This document shows positions 35,798 to 44,245 of a DNA stretch of 64,000 bases, piece after piece (position 1 is the first letter of the stretch; every line of letters starts with the position of its first letter). The notes under the pieces were generated by a model. It was not told where the DNA came from. It did no database searches and worked only from the letters and a program-made list of their open reading frames with translations. The stretch comes from Halorubrum trapanicum (GTDB lineage: Archaea > Halobacteriota > Halobacteria > Halobacteriales > Haloferacaceae): NCBI RefSeq assembly GCF_002355655.1, contig NZ_AP017569.1, positions 248,001 to 312,000 on the forward strand. The letters are read 5' to 3'. The translations under genes were made by a program, and so were the position numbers.

Positions 35798-36942
35798 CGC
35801 GCCACCTGCGCGCCAGCTATCTCTTCGACCTCGTCGCCCCCCTCGATCTCGTCGAGATCGAGCGGGTCGGCCTCCTCGACCCGCGGGATGATCGTCTCGC
35901 CGAACCGCTCCAGTTCCTCGTCGTAGTGGAGGAACCCGGCGAGCACGATGTCGATCCCGATCGCGTCGAGCTTCCGGATCCGCTCGACGATCTGGTCGTC
36001 GGTCCCGATGAGTCCGGTCTTGAACCCGTCGTTGTACTGGACCAGGTCCTCTACGTCGGAGTCGGCCCACATCCCCTCGCCTTCGGCGGACGACTGCCCG
36101 GCCTGTTTCACCTGATCCTGGAACGCCTCGACCGCCTCGTCGGTCGCGTTCTCGATGATCCCCTCCAGCGTCTCCTTCGCCCCGGCCTCGGTGTCGCGCT
36201 GGATGACGAAGGCGTTCGCCGCGAACCGCGGCGGCTCCGTGTCGAACTCCGCGGCGTACTCCTCGACGTCCTCGATCACGGCGCGGATCTCCTGAAGGCT
36301 CCCGCCGTTGATGAACAGCACGTCGGCGTTGCGCGCGGCCATCTTCCGGGCCGCCTGCGAGTTGCCGCCCTGGAACACCTGCGGGTACGGCTCCTGGACC
36401 GGCTTCGGCTCCAGTGGCGCGCCCTCGAAGCCGTCGATGTCGCGGCCGATCGTGTAGAACCGGCCGTCGTAGGTGGCACGCTCCTCCGTCCACAGCGCCT
36501 TCATCGCCTCGATGAACTCCTCGGAGCGGGCGTACCGCTCGTCGTGGGCGAGCCACGACCGGCCGAACCCGGTGAACTCGCCTTTGAACCAGCCGGAGAC
36601 GACGTTGATCGAGAAGCGGCCGTCGCTGATGCGGTCGGCGGTGGCGATGAAGTTCGCCAGCGGGCCGGGCTCCCACAGCCCGGGGTGGACGGCGCCGATG
36701 ACGTGGAGGGTCTCGGTCTGCGCCGCCAGCGCGTTCGCGATCGACAGCGCCTCCAACTGGCGGTCGGCGCCGTAGCTCCCGAAGAACCGGGCCTGTGCGA
36801 GCGCGTAGTCGAAGCCGACGTCCTCCGCCGTCCGCGCCAGGTCGAGGTTGTACTCGTACGTCCAGTCGGTGTCCATCTCCCAGTCGGAGACGACCAGCCC
36901 GCCGCTGACGTTCGGTACCCAGTAGGCAAACTCCGTGTCCAT
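35794..36942 (-). CDS. FMNH2-dependent monooxygenase resembling SfnG (dimethyl sulfone monooxygenase)
   Basis: A 382-residue bacterial-luciferase-like (LLM) flavin monooxygenase. Segments EFAYWVPNVSGGLVVSDWEM, INVVSGWFKGEFTGFG, VFQGGNSQAARKMAARNADV, GEGMWADSDVEDLVQYNDGF and KTGLIGTDDQIVERI closely recall SfnG, which oxidises dimethyl sulfone to methanesulfinate using FMNH2. Related SsuD alkanesulfonate enzymes are the main alternative. The overlapping FMN reductase gene is the expected partner. The ATG at 36940-36942 is chosen three codons after an in-frame alternative. The 277-base divergent spacer to the acetyl-CoA synthetase gene contains GGCAGGG repeats. Confidence 0.82.
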   Translation of the reverse strand: MDTEFAYWVPNVSGGLVVSDWEMDTDWTYEYNLDLARTAEDVGFDYALAQARFFGSYGADRQLEALSIANALAAQTETLHVIGAVHPGLWEPGPLANFIATADRISDGRFSINVVSGWFKGEFTGFGRSWLAHDERYARSEEFIEAMKALWTEERATYDGRFYTIGRDIDGFEGAPLEPKPVQEPYPQVFQGGNSQAARKMAARNADVLFINGGSLQEIRAVIEDVEEYAAEFDTEPPRFAANAFVIQRDTEAGAKETLEGIIENATDEAVEAFQDQVKQAGQSSAEGEGMWADSDVEDLVQYNDGFKTGLIGTDDQIVERIRKLDAIGIDIVLAGFLHYDEELERFGETIIPRVEEADPLDLDEIEGGDEVEEIAGAQVAR

Positions 36943-37096
36943 ACCCCTCATCCGGTCGGTTCACGGGTAAGGGACCCCGTAGTGGCGAGTCATGGCGCTG
37001 CTCCCCGGAGACGGCAATGGTTGACGCTCTCTCGGATCCGCGGGACGAACGGGACGCCGCCGGCCGGTCCGCATCGGCGTCCCGGCCGTTCCACTC

Positions 37097-37145
37097 GGCA
37101 GGGGCCGATCACTTCGATGAGGCAGGGGCTCAATTATGCCCTGCC
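37097..37145. promoter_or_regulatory. Cluster of three GGCAGGG sites in the divergent sfnG-like/acs spacer
   Basis: GGCAGGGGC occurs at 37097-37105 and 37121-37129, 24 bp apart, and its inverse GCCCTGCC at 37138-37145. The last two form an inverted pair around an AT-rich centre. The TATA-like AGTATACA near 37189-37196 of the downstream gene lies about 45 bases beyond. These could be operator sites; no binding protein is identified. Confidence 0.4.
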
Positions 37146-37219
37146 GGCGGGGATCCGGTTACCCTCAGCTGCCGGGGATCCGGACAAAGTATACATCCCT
37201 TGGATTGCGAACTGGTATC

Positions 37220-39187
37220 ATGGACGACGTCGGAGTCGACGGGTGGCGAGCGAGCGGGGTCGCTGACGGCGACGCCGTCGAGCCACCGGCGGGATTTCGC
37301 GACCGGGCCGTCGCAAGCGACGCGGGGATATACGAGCGGTTCGACCGCGAGGGCCCGGAAGCGTGGCGCGCGGCCGCCGACCTGCTGACGTGGGACCGGG
37401 AGTACGAGACAGTCCTCGACGACTCCGAGCCGCCGTTCTACGAGTGGTTCCCCGACGGGCGGCTCAACGCCGCGGCGAACTGCGTCGACCGCCACCTCGA
37501 CGACCGCCGGAACCAGCTCGCGATCCGGTGGTTCGGGAAGCGCGGCGAGCGCCGGTCGTACACGTACCTCGACCTCCACCGCGAGGTGAACGCGGTCGCG
37601 GCCGGGCTCCGCGACCTCGGCGTCGAGGAGGACGACGTGGTCACGCTGTACCTGCCGATGGTCCCGGAGCTGCCGATCGCGATGCTGGCGTGCGCGCGCA
37701 TCGGTGCGCCGCACAACGTCGTCTTCGCGGGGCTGTCCGCGGAGGCGCTCGCGACGCGGATCGACGCGGCCGACTCCGAGTACCTGATCACCTGCGACGG
37801 CTACTACCGCCGGGAGGACGCGTTCAACCAGAAGTCGAAGGCGGACAACGCTCGGATCCGCGCCGAGGGGGAGCTGTCGGCCGCGGTCGTCGTCGACCGC
37901 CTCGGCGACGAGCTGGCCGTCTCGCTGGGCGACGACGAACACGAGTACGACGCGCTCGTCGAAGCGCACGACGGCGAGACGGTCGAGCCGGTCGCCCGCG
38001 ACGCGACAGACCTCCTCTTCGTGATGTACACCTCGGGGACGACCGGGCGGCCGAAGGGGGTCGAGCACGCCACGGGCGGCTACCTCGCGCACGTGGCGTG
38101 GACGACGCGGAAGGTCTTGGACGTGCGCCCCGACGACACCTACTGGTGCGCCGCCGACATCGGCTGGATCACCGGTCACTCCTACGGCGTGTACGGCCCG
38201 CTCGCGACCGGCACGACGACCGTGCTGTACGAGGGGTCGCCCGACTACCCCGACCGCGACCGCGTCTGGGACCTGATCGAGCGCAACGCGGTGAGCGTCT
38301 TCTACACCTCACCGACGGCGATCCGGTCGTTCATGAAGTGGGGCGCGGAGTACCCCGAGTCGCACGACCTCTCGTCGATCCGCCTGTTGGGGACCGTCGG
38401 CGAGTCGATCACCCCGAAAGCGTGGCGGTGGTACCGCGAGCACGTCGGCGGCGGCGACGCCCCAGTGGTCGACACCTGGTGGCAGACGGAGACGGGGGCC
38501 ATCTCGCTCGCCACCCTCCCCGGGATCACGCCGATGAAGCCGGGGAAGGTCGGCCCGCCGCTGCCGGGCATCGACGCCCGCGTCGTCGGCGAGGACGGCG
38601 AGCCGGTCGACCCCGGCGAGTCGGGGTACCTCACGCTCGCCTCCCCGTGGCCGGGGATGCTACGCGGGCTCCGCGAGGGGGACGAGCGCTACCTGCGGGA
38701 GTACTGGGTGGAGGGCGAGGACGGCTGGCGCTACCGCACCGGCGACGGCGCGACCGTCGACGAGGACGGCTACGTCACGATCCTCGGACGCGTCGACGAC
38801 GTGATCAACGTCCGCGCCCAGCGGTTCAACACCGGCGAGTTAGAGGCGGCCATCGTCGACGCCGACGGCGTGACCGAGGCCGCGGTCGTCGGCGACGGCG
38901 ACGGGCACATCGTGGCGTACGTGACGACGAAGAGCGACGTCGAGCCCGGCGAGCCCCTACGCGAGGCCATCGCCGACCGGCTGGCGAGCGTCGTCGGCGA
39001 CGTGGCCCGGCCCGACCGCGTCGTGTTCACCCCCGAACTCCCGAAGACGCGGTCGGGGAAGATCATGCGGCGACTCCTGGAGGACATCGCCCGCGGCGAG
39101 GAGTTCGGCGACGTGAGCGCGCTCCGGAATCCGGAGGTCGTTGGCGAGATCGAGTCGACCGTTCGGGAAATGGGTAACCAGATATAA
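37220..39187 (+). CDS. Acetate--CoA ligase family protein (AMP-forming)
   Basis: A 655-residue acyl-adenylate enzyme that activates acetate or another short acid to its CoA thioester. Core motif A3 is MYTSGTTGRPKGVEHATGG (near residue 275), followed by WCAADIGWITGHSYGVYGPL, VDTWWQTETGAIS and the C-terminal PKTRSGKIMRRLL with the catalytic, acetylatable Lys. It is a clear paralogue of the ligase encoded at 41598. The ATG at 37220 has a TATA-like box about 28 bases upstream. Substrate preference (acetate versus propionate) cannot be decided. Confidence 0.9.
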   Translation: MDDVGVDGWRASGVADGDAVEPPAGFRDRAVASDAGIYERFDREGPEAWRAAADLLTWDREYETVLDDSEPPFYEWFPDGRLNAAANCVDRHLDDRRNQLAIRWFGKRGERRSYTYLDLHREVNAVAAGLRDLGVEEDDVVTLYLPMVPELPIAMLACARIGAPHNVVFAGLSAEALATRIDAADSEYLITCDGYYRREDAFNQKSKADNARIRAEGELSAAVVVDRLGDELAVSLGDDEHEYDALVEAHDGETVEPVARDATDLLFVMYTSGTTGRPKGVEHATGGYLAHVAWTTRKVLDVRPDDTYWCAADIGWITGHSYGVYGPLATGTTTVLYEGSPDYPDRDRVWDLIERNAVSVFYTSPTAIRSFMKWGAEYPESHDLSSIRLLGTVGESITPKAWRWYREHVGGGDAPVVDTWWQTETGAISLATLPGITPMKPGKVGPPLPGIDARVVGEDGEPVDPGESGYLTLASPWPGMLRGLREGDERYLREYWVEGEDGWRYRTGDGATVDEDGYVTILGRVDDVINVRAQRFNTGELEAAIVDADGVTEAAVVGDGDGHIVAYVTTKSDVEPGEPLREAIADRLASVVGDVARPDRVVFTPELPKTRSGKIMRRLLEDIARGEEFGDVSALRNPEVVGEIESTVREMGNQI

Positions 39188-39250
39188 TTTCATTTTGCGT
39201 TTTGGGGAACAGGTAGTAGTTACTTACCGTCGGCGACCGAACGACCGTAC

Positions 39251-39490
39251 ATGCACACCACCGTCTTCTCGCGGGACGCGATCCACGCCCGTCGCCGCGC
39301 GGTCGTCAAGACCCTCTGCTACCGGGCGCTGATGGTCACGATCACGGTGCTGGTCGCGTGGCTCGTCGTCGCCGACATCGGCCAGGCGGCGAGCATCGGC
39401 CTCGCGACCAACGCCGTAAAGACGCTCACTTACTACGGCTACGAGCGCCTGTGGGACCACGTCTCCTGGGGCGTCGGCGCGTCGAGGTGA
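39251..39490 (+). CDS. DUF2061 small membrane protein
   Basis: A 79-residue protein with two membrane helices. It shows the DUF2061 pattern: RRAVVKTLCYRALMVTITVL at the start of helix one, ATNAVKTLTYYGYERLWDHV at the end of helix two. The family is small and of unknown function in bacteria and archaea. It lies between the first acetyl-CoA ligase gene and the Bat-like regulator, on the same strand. Confidence 0.85.
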   Translation: MHTTVFSRDAIHARRRAVVKTLCYRALMVTITVLVAWLVVADIGQAASIGLATNAVKTLTYYGYERLWDHVSWGVGASR

Positions 39491-39502
39491 CCGGCGACCG
39501 TC

Positions 39503-39649
39503 GTTTCGGAGCACCGGACAAAACCGAAACCGCTCGGTCGGAAAGCGGCCGCGATAAGGGGAGCTATCGCGACGGGACGGGAGGCTCCGCCGCAGAAAGG
39601 GGCGTTTTCCGGAACAGTTTTGTTTCGGCTGCTTGTTGAGTTCCGAAAC
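39503..39649. promoter_or_regulatory. Two identical-architecture palindromes before the Bat-like gene
   Basis: GTTTCGG-N14-CCGAAAC occurs at 39503-39530 and again at 39622-39649, with the same 7-bp arms and the same 14-base spacer. The second ends two bases before the ATG at 39652. This is the layout of paired operator sites and suggests autoregulation by the regulator that follows or control by another factor. Confidence 0.6.
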
Positions 39650-39651
39650 GA

Positions 39652-41436
39652 ATGGTCGACGGCCTCGACGCGGACGCGTACGACGCGCTCGTCACCGCCG
39701 CGGAGACGTATCGCGCGGCGCTCGTCGTCAGGCTGGCGGGCGAGGCCGGGCTCCGAACCGACGAGATCACCCGCGTCGCACCGCGACACCTGCGCGAGGC
39801 GGAGTCGGTCGCGGACGCGCGACTCCTCGCGGTCCCCGCGGGCGACGACGGGAGCGAGGAGGGTGAATCACCCTCGTCCGACGACGAACCGGTCGACCGC
39901 GAGACCGTCGTTCCGGCGTCGCTGGCGGCAGACCTCGACCGGTACGCGACGAGCGAGGGGCTCGACGACGACGACCCGTACGTCGACGTCTCGTCCCGGC
40001 GCGTCCAGATGATCGTGAGCGAGACGGCGGCGCGGGCGGCCGGCCTCACCGACGCCGCGCTCGACGAACGGGTCACCCCCAGTTCCCTCCGGAAGACGTT
40101 CGCCCGGCGGCACCTCGTCGAGCGCGACGCCGACCCGCGGGCGGTCCGGGACGCCGGCGGCTGGGAGTCGCTGGGCACGCTCGACCCGTACCTCGACCCG
40201 CTCGACGGCGAGGCGCTCGCGGCCGCCATCGCCGGCGACGATCGGGACGGCGACGCGTCCGCGATGCGGGGCGAGACGACCGTCTTACCGGGGTTCGAGG
40301 CGCTCGCGGACCCCGATGGTGCGGCCCCGGCAGCGGCCGTCGCCGCCGGACTGATCGAGGCCGACCGCTGGGCCGAGGCGTGGGTCGTCCGCCGGGCGGT
40401 CGGCGGCGAGCGGGCCGACGTGGCAACGGCGGCGGGCGTCGACCGGGAGGCGCTCGCGGACCGCGGCGTGACCGCCGGAGGACCGTGGCTTGACGCGATC
40501 ACTGACGGCGCGCCCGCGGCGACCGACGGGCGTCAGGGGACCGCGGGGCGGCCCGCCGTTGCGGTCCCCGCGGCCTACGAGGGCGTGGTCCACGGCGCGC
40601 TCTGCGTCGTCGCGGCCGACGACGACCCGGTCGACGAGCCCGAACGCCGAGCGCTCGCCGCCCTCGGGGGGTGTCTCGGCCGCGCGATCACCGCTGACCG
40701 GTGGCGGGAGCTGCTCCACTCCGACGCGGTCACCGAGGTCGAGTTCCACACGACCGACGACGCCGCGTTCCTCGCCCGCGCGAGCGAGCGACTGGACTGC
40801 CGGATCGAGCTGGCGTCGACCGTCGACGTCGACGACGACGTCTCACGGGCGTACCTCTCCGTCGACGGCGCTCGCCCACAGGACTTCGCGGCGGTCGTTG
40901 AGGCGGCGACGGGCGTCTCCGACTTCCGGGTGATAGAGACCGGCGAGGACGGCTGTTCGGCGTCGGTCCGCCTCGCGGACGGGTCGCTCGTCAGGGCGCT
41001 CATCGACCACGGTGCGACCGTGCGCGACGCGTCCGCCGCCGACGGCCGGGTCCGCGTCGTCGCCGACTTCCCCGAGGGAACGAACGTCCGCCCCGTCGCG
41101 GACGGGCTGCGCGACCGGTTCGCGGACGTCAGGCTCGCGAGTAAGGAGTCGGTCGCGCGGTCGCCGCGCACGGAGTCGTCGCTGCGGGACGGCGTCGCCG
41201 ACCGGTTCACGGACCGCCAGTGGGCCGCGCTGTCGGCGGCGTACCACGGCGGCTACTTCGACTGGCCGCGCGGGAGCACGGCCGAGGAGGTGGCCGACGC
41301 GATGGACGTCTCGTCGCCGACGTTCCACAACCACCTCCGGAAGGCCCAGCGCGCCCTCCTCGACGGCGTCTTCGAGGACGGCGCGGACCGGCCGATTCGG
41401 GAGGGCGACGAGCGGGCGACACCGCCGGGCGGGTGA
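39652..41436 (+). CDS. Bat-like (HTH_10) transcriptional regulator with integrase-like N-terminal domain
   Basis: A 594-residue regulator. The first roughly 190 residues resemble the catalytic-domain fold of tyrosine recombinases (GEAGLRTDEITRVAPRHL, then TPSSLRKTFARRHLVERDAD and GGWESLGTLDPYL) but lack the usual HxxR and His/Trp residues, so recombination is unlikely. A GAF-like sensory region (about 220-350), a bacterioopsin-activator domain (about 360-520) and a C-terminal HTH_10 (FTDRQWAALSAAYHGGYFDW, SSPTFHNHLRKAQRALLDGV) follow. Its place between two acetyl-CoA ligase genes suggests control of acetate use. Confidence 0.85.
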   Translation: MVDGLDADAYDALVTAAETYRAALVVRLAGEAGLRTDEITRVAPRHLREAESVADARLLAVPAGDDGSEEGESPSSDDEPVDRETVVPASLAADLDRYATSEGLDDDDPYVDVSSRRVQMIVSETAARAAGLTDAALDERVTPSSLRKTFARRHLVERDADPRAVRDAGGWESLGTLDPYLDPLDGEALAAAIAGDDRDGDASAMRGETTVLPGFEALADPDGAAPAAAVAAGLIEADRWAEAWVVRRAVGGERADVATAAGVDREALADRGVTAGGPWLDAITDGAPAATDGRQGTAGRPAVAVPAAYEGVVHGALCVVAADDDPVDEPERRALAALGGCLGRAITADRWRELLHSDAVTEVEFHTTDDAAFLARASERLDCRIELASTVDVDDDVSRAYLSVDGARPQDFAAVVEAATGVSDFRVIETGEDGCSASVRLADGSLVRALIDHGATVRDASAADGRVRVVADFPEGTNVRPVADGLRDRFADVRLASKESVARSPRTESSLRDGVADRFTDRQWAALSAAYHGGYFDWPRGSTAEEVADAMDVSSPTFHNHLRKAQRALLDGVFEDGADRPIREGDERATPPGG

Positions 41437-41540
41437 CCGGAGGGGTCTCGGGGCGACGGCCCCGCCCCGGTCGACCGCACACGGTTGCGGCCCCGCCCGA
41501 CGGCGCGACTCCCGCCCCGTCCGGCCGGAGTCTATCACGA

Positions 41541-41546
41541 TTTTTT
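41541..41546 (+). terminator. T-run, possible terminator of the Bat-like gene
   Basis: Six T residues followed by GTATTT lie about 105 bases after the Bat-like stop codon and just before the next promoter. Oligo-T tracts act as archaeal termination signals. Confidence 0.35.
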
Positions 41547-41562
41547 GTATTTAGCGTCAGCG

Positions 41563-41569
41563 TTTATAT
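41563..41569 (+). promoter_or_regulatory. TATA-like box for acs
   Basis: TTTATAT lies 32 bases (centre) before the ATG at 41598. Its position argues against an in-frame ATG at 41568, which would fall inside the box. Confidence 0.5.
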
Positions 41570-41597
41570 GCCGATATTGGTTGGATACGACCGTACC

Positions 41598-43592
41598 ATG
41601 ACAGAGGGAGACGGCCAACTGGAAGCGAGATTAGCGGAACAGGAGGTATTCGAGCCGTCGGAGTCGTTCGTCGAGCAGGCGAACGTCTCCGACCCAGAGA
41701 TATACGAGGAGTTCGACGAGAACTGGCCCGAGTGCTGGGAGACGGCCGCCGACCTGCTGGAGTGGGAAACCGACTACGACCAAGTGCTCGACGACAGCAA
41801 CCCCCCCTTCTACGAGTGGTTCACGGGCGGCGAGCTGAACGCGTCGGCGAACTGCCTCGACCGACACCTCGACGAGCGCGGCGACGAGGCCGCCATCGAG
41901 TGGGTCGGCGAGCCCGTCGACGAGGACGACCGCACGTACACGTACGAGGAACTCCACCGCGAGGTGAACGAGTTCGCGGCCGCCCTTCGGGAGCAGGGCG
42001 TCGAGGAGGACGATGTCGTCACGATGTACATGCCGATGATCCCGGAGCTGCCGATCGCGATGTTGGCCTGTGCGCGCATCGGCGCGCCCCACAGCGTCGT
42101 GTTCGCCGGGTTCTCGGCCGACGCGCTGGCGACGCGGATGAACTCCGCGGACTCCGAGTACCTCGTCACCTGCGACGGCTACTACCGCCGCGGCGACCCG
42201 CTCGACCACCTCGACAAGGCGAACGAGGGGCTCTCGGGCGTCGACCACGAGACGACCACGGTGGTCGTCGACCGGCTCGGGCCGAACGGCGACGACTTCG
42301 GCCACGACCTCGGCGACGACCAGATCGACTACGGCGACCTCGTCGCGGAACACGAGGGCGCCGAGGTCGAGCCGGTCACGCGCGACGCCGAGGACATGCT
42401 GTTCCTGATGTACACCTCGGGGACGACCGGGAAGCCGAAGGGCGTGAAACACACGACCGGCGGCTACCTCTCGTGGGTGTCGTGGACCTCGCAGTCGGTG
42501 CTCGACATCAAGCCGGATGACACCTACTTCTGTTCGGCCGACATCGGCTGGATCACGGGGCACTCGTACATCGTCTACGGGCCGCTTTCGCTCGGTACGA
42601 CGACGATGATGTACGAGGGGACGCCGGATCACCCGGAGCGCGACCGCCTCTGGGAGATCGTCGAGGAGCACGAGGCGACCCAGCTGTACACCGCCCCGAC
42701 CGCGATTCGGGCGTTCATGAAGTGGGGCTCGAAGTTCCCGGACCGCCACGACCTCTCCTCGCTGCGGCTGCTCGGCACGGTCGGCGAGCCGATCAACCCG
42801 CGCGCGTGGAAGTGGTACTACCAGCACATCGGCGACGAGGAGTGCCCCGTCGTCGACACGTGGTGGCAGACCGAGACCGGCGGGATGATGGTGACGACGC
42901 TGCCCGGCGTCAAGGACATGAAGCCCGGCGCCGCGGGGCCGCCGCTGCCCGGGCTCGACGTCCAGATCCTCGACACGCTCGGCGACGAGGTAGAGCCCGG
43001 AAAGGCCGGCTACCTCACGGTACAGAAGCCGTGGCCCGGCATGCTCCGGACGCTGTACAACAACGACGAGCGCTACATCGAGGAGTACTGGGCGGAGTAC
43101 TCCGACACCGACAGCGACGACCCTGACGACTGGGTGTACTTCCCGGAGGACGGCGCGAAGATCGACGACGACGGCTACATCACCGTCCTCGGCCGCGTGG
43201 ACGACGTGCTCAACGTCTCCGGCCACCGACTGGGGACGATGGAGATCGAGTCGGCGATCGTCGGCGTCGAGGGCGTCGCCGAGGCCGCGGTGGTCGGCGG
43301 GAACCACGACATCAAAGGCGAGGCGGTGTACGCCTACGTCACCACCGAGGACGGCTACGAGGGCAACGACGAACTCCGCGAGGCGATCGTCGCGGGCGTC
43401 GAGGACGCCATCGGCCCGATCGCCCGGCCCGAACAGGTCGTGTTCACGCCCGACCTGCCGAAGACCCGGTCCGGGAAGATCATGCGCCGCCTGCTCGAGA
43501 ACATCGCTGACGGCGAGGAGCTCGGGAACACGAGCACGCTTCGGAACCCGGAAATCGTCGAAGAGATCCAGCAGAAGGCAAACGCCGAGTAG
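41598..43592 (+). CDS. acs: Acetyl-CoA synthetase (AMP-forming)
   Basis: Activates acetate to acetyl-CoA through an acetyl-adenylate. The 664-residue protein begins MTEGDGQLEARLAEQEVFEP and has MYTSGTTGKPKGVKHTTGG, FCSADIGWITGHSYIVYGPL, WWQTETGGMMVTTLPG (acetate-pocket Trp region) and PKTRSGKIMRRLLENIA with the catalytic Lys. It is followed on the same strand by the DUF4212/SSS symporter pair and UspA, which together read as an acetate uptake and activation unit, and is preceded by the Bat-like regulator. Confidence 0.93.
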   Translation: MTEGDGQLEARLAEQEVFEPSESFVEQANVSDPEIYEEFDENWPECWETAADLLEWETDYDQVLDDSNPPFYEWFTGGELNASANCLDRHLDERGDEAAIEWVGEPVDEDDRTYTYEELHREVNEFAAALREQGVEEDDVVTMYMPMIPELPIAMLACARIGAPHSVVFAGFSADALATRMNSADSEYLVTCDGYYRRGDPLDHLDKANEGLSGVDHETTTVVVDRLGPNGDDFGHDLGDDQIDYGDLVAEHEGAEVEPVTRDAEDMLFLMYTSGTTGKPKGVKHTTGGYLSWVSWTSQSVLDIKPDDTYFCSADIGWITGHSYIVYGPLSLGTTTMMYEGTPDHPERDRLWEIVEEHEATQLYTAPTAIRAFMKWGSKFPDRHDLSSLRLLGTVGEPINPRAWKWYYQHIGDEECPVVDTWWQTETGGMMVTTLPGVKDMKPGAAGPPLPGLDVQILDTLGDEVEPGKAGYLTVQKPWPGMLRTLYNNDERYIEEYWAEYSDTDSDDPDDWVYFPEDGAKIDDDGYITVLGRVDDVLNVSGHRLGTMEIESAIVGVEGVAEAAVVGGNHDIKGEAVYAYVTTEDGYEGNDELREAIVAGVEDAIGPIARPEQVVFTPDLPKTRSGKIMRRLLENIADGEELGNTSTLRNPEIVEEIQQKANAE

Positions 43593-43699
43593 CGCTCGGC
43601 GACCCGTTTTCAACTGTTCCACTCACGACCACGACAGACTACACGACGACAACCATCACGAAAAAACCACACAAACGAACTCACAACACACGACAAAAC

Positions 43700-44245
43700 A
43701 TGACAGATAATACCTCACGCGAACGAGACGATGCGGTCGCCGACGGTGGCCGCGCAACAGATAACGCGGTCACCGATGGTGGCCGCGCAACTGACGACGC
43801 GGTCACCGATGGTGGCCGCGCAACTGACGACGCGGTCACCGATGGTGGCCGCGCAACTGACGACGCGGTCACCGACGGCGGCGTCGCCTCCTCGGGAGCC
43901 GCACAGACGCACAACAACACCGACTACCTCGGAGCGGAGGTGAACATCCTGAATCCGAGCACGCCGTACATGCGCGATCACCTGCGCATCGTGTGGTCGG
44001 GGTTCGCCGTCTGGGTCCTCGCGGTGTGGGGGCCGGTGACCCTGACGCGGATCGCCCCCGGTCCGATGACGCAGCCGATGCCAATCTTACAGTTCCCGCT
44101 TCACTACTTCCTCGTCGCGTTCGGCGCGCCGACCAGCGCGCTGATCTTAGCGTTCTGGTACTCGCGCAAGCGGGACGCGCTCGACGAGAAGTACGGTATC
44201 GAGCACGGTGACGTCGCGGCGACCGACGGAGGTGCCGACGAATGA
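43700..44245 (+). CDS. DUF4212 small subunit of a sodium/solute symporter, with N-terminal repeats
   Basis: A 181-residue protein. Residues 12-62 consist of 4.6 tandem copies of an 11-residue unit (AVTDGGRATDD). The DUF4212 domain follows, with two membrane helices (IVWSGFAVWVLAVWGPVTL and FPLHYFLVAFGAPTSALILA), then a cytoplasmic tail ending ATDGGADE. DUF4212 proteins are encoded with and accompany SSS symporters. It overlaps the symporter gene by four bases (ATGA). The leader 43621-43699 is unusually poor in G and has no TATA box, suggesting read-through from acs. Confidence 0.88.
   Translation: MTDNTSRERDDAVADGGRATDNAVTDGGRATDDAVTDGGRATDDAVTDGGRATDDAVTDGGVASSGAAQTHNNTDYLGAEVNILNPSTPYMRDHLRIVWSGFAVWVLAVWGPVTLTRIAPGPMTQPMPILQFPLHYFLVAFGAPTSALILAFWYSRKRDALDEKYGIEHGDVAATDGGADE
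43733..43885 (+). repeat. 33-bp tandem coding repeat
   Basis: Units at 43733-43765, 43766-43798, 43799-43831 and 43832-43864, plus a partial one to 43885. Units 2-4 are identical in DNA. Each encodes AVTDGGRATDD or a variant. A closely related unit lies at 45921-45953, in the tail of the symporter gene. Confidence 0.9.

Noticed and set aside
39652-40215. Integrase/recombinase call for the N-terminus of the Bat-like protein
   Set aside because: Key His residues of the catalytic set are missing, and the domain is fused to sensory and HTH_10 domains with no attachment sites nearby.
41568-41600. ATG at 41568 as acs start
   Set aside because: It lies within the TATA-like box; ATG 41598 fits the promoter spacing.
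41631-43622. 663-codon antisense frame under acs
   Set aside because: Composition is that of an antisense shadow; acs is unambiguous on the other strand.
43733-43885. CRISPR-like array
   Set aside because: Repeats are contiguous 33-bp coding units without spacers; no cas genes are present.
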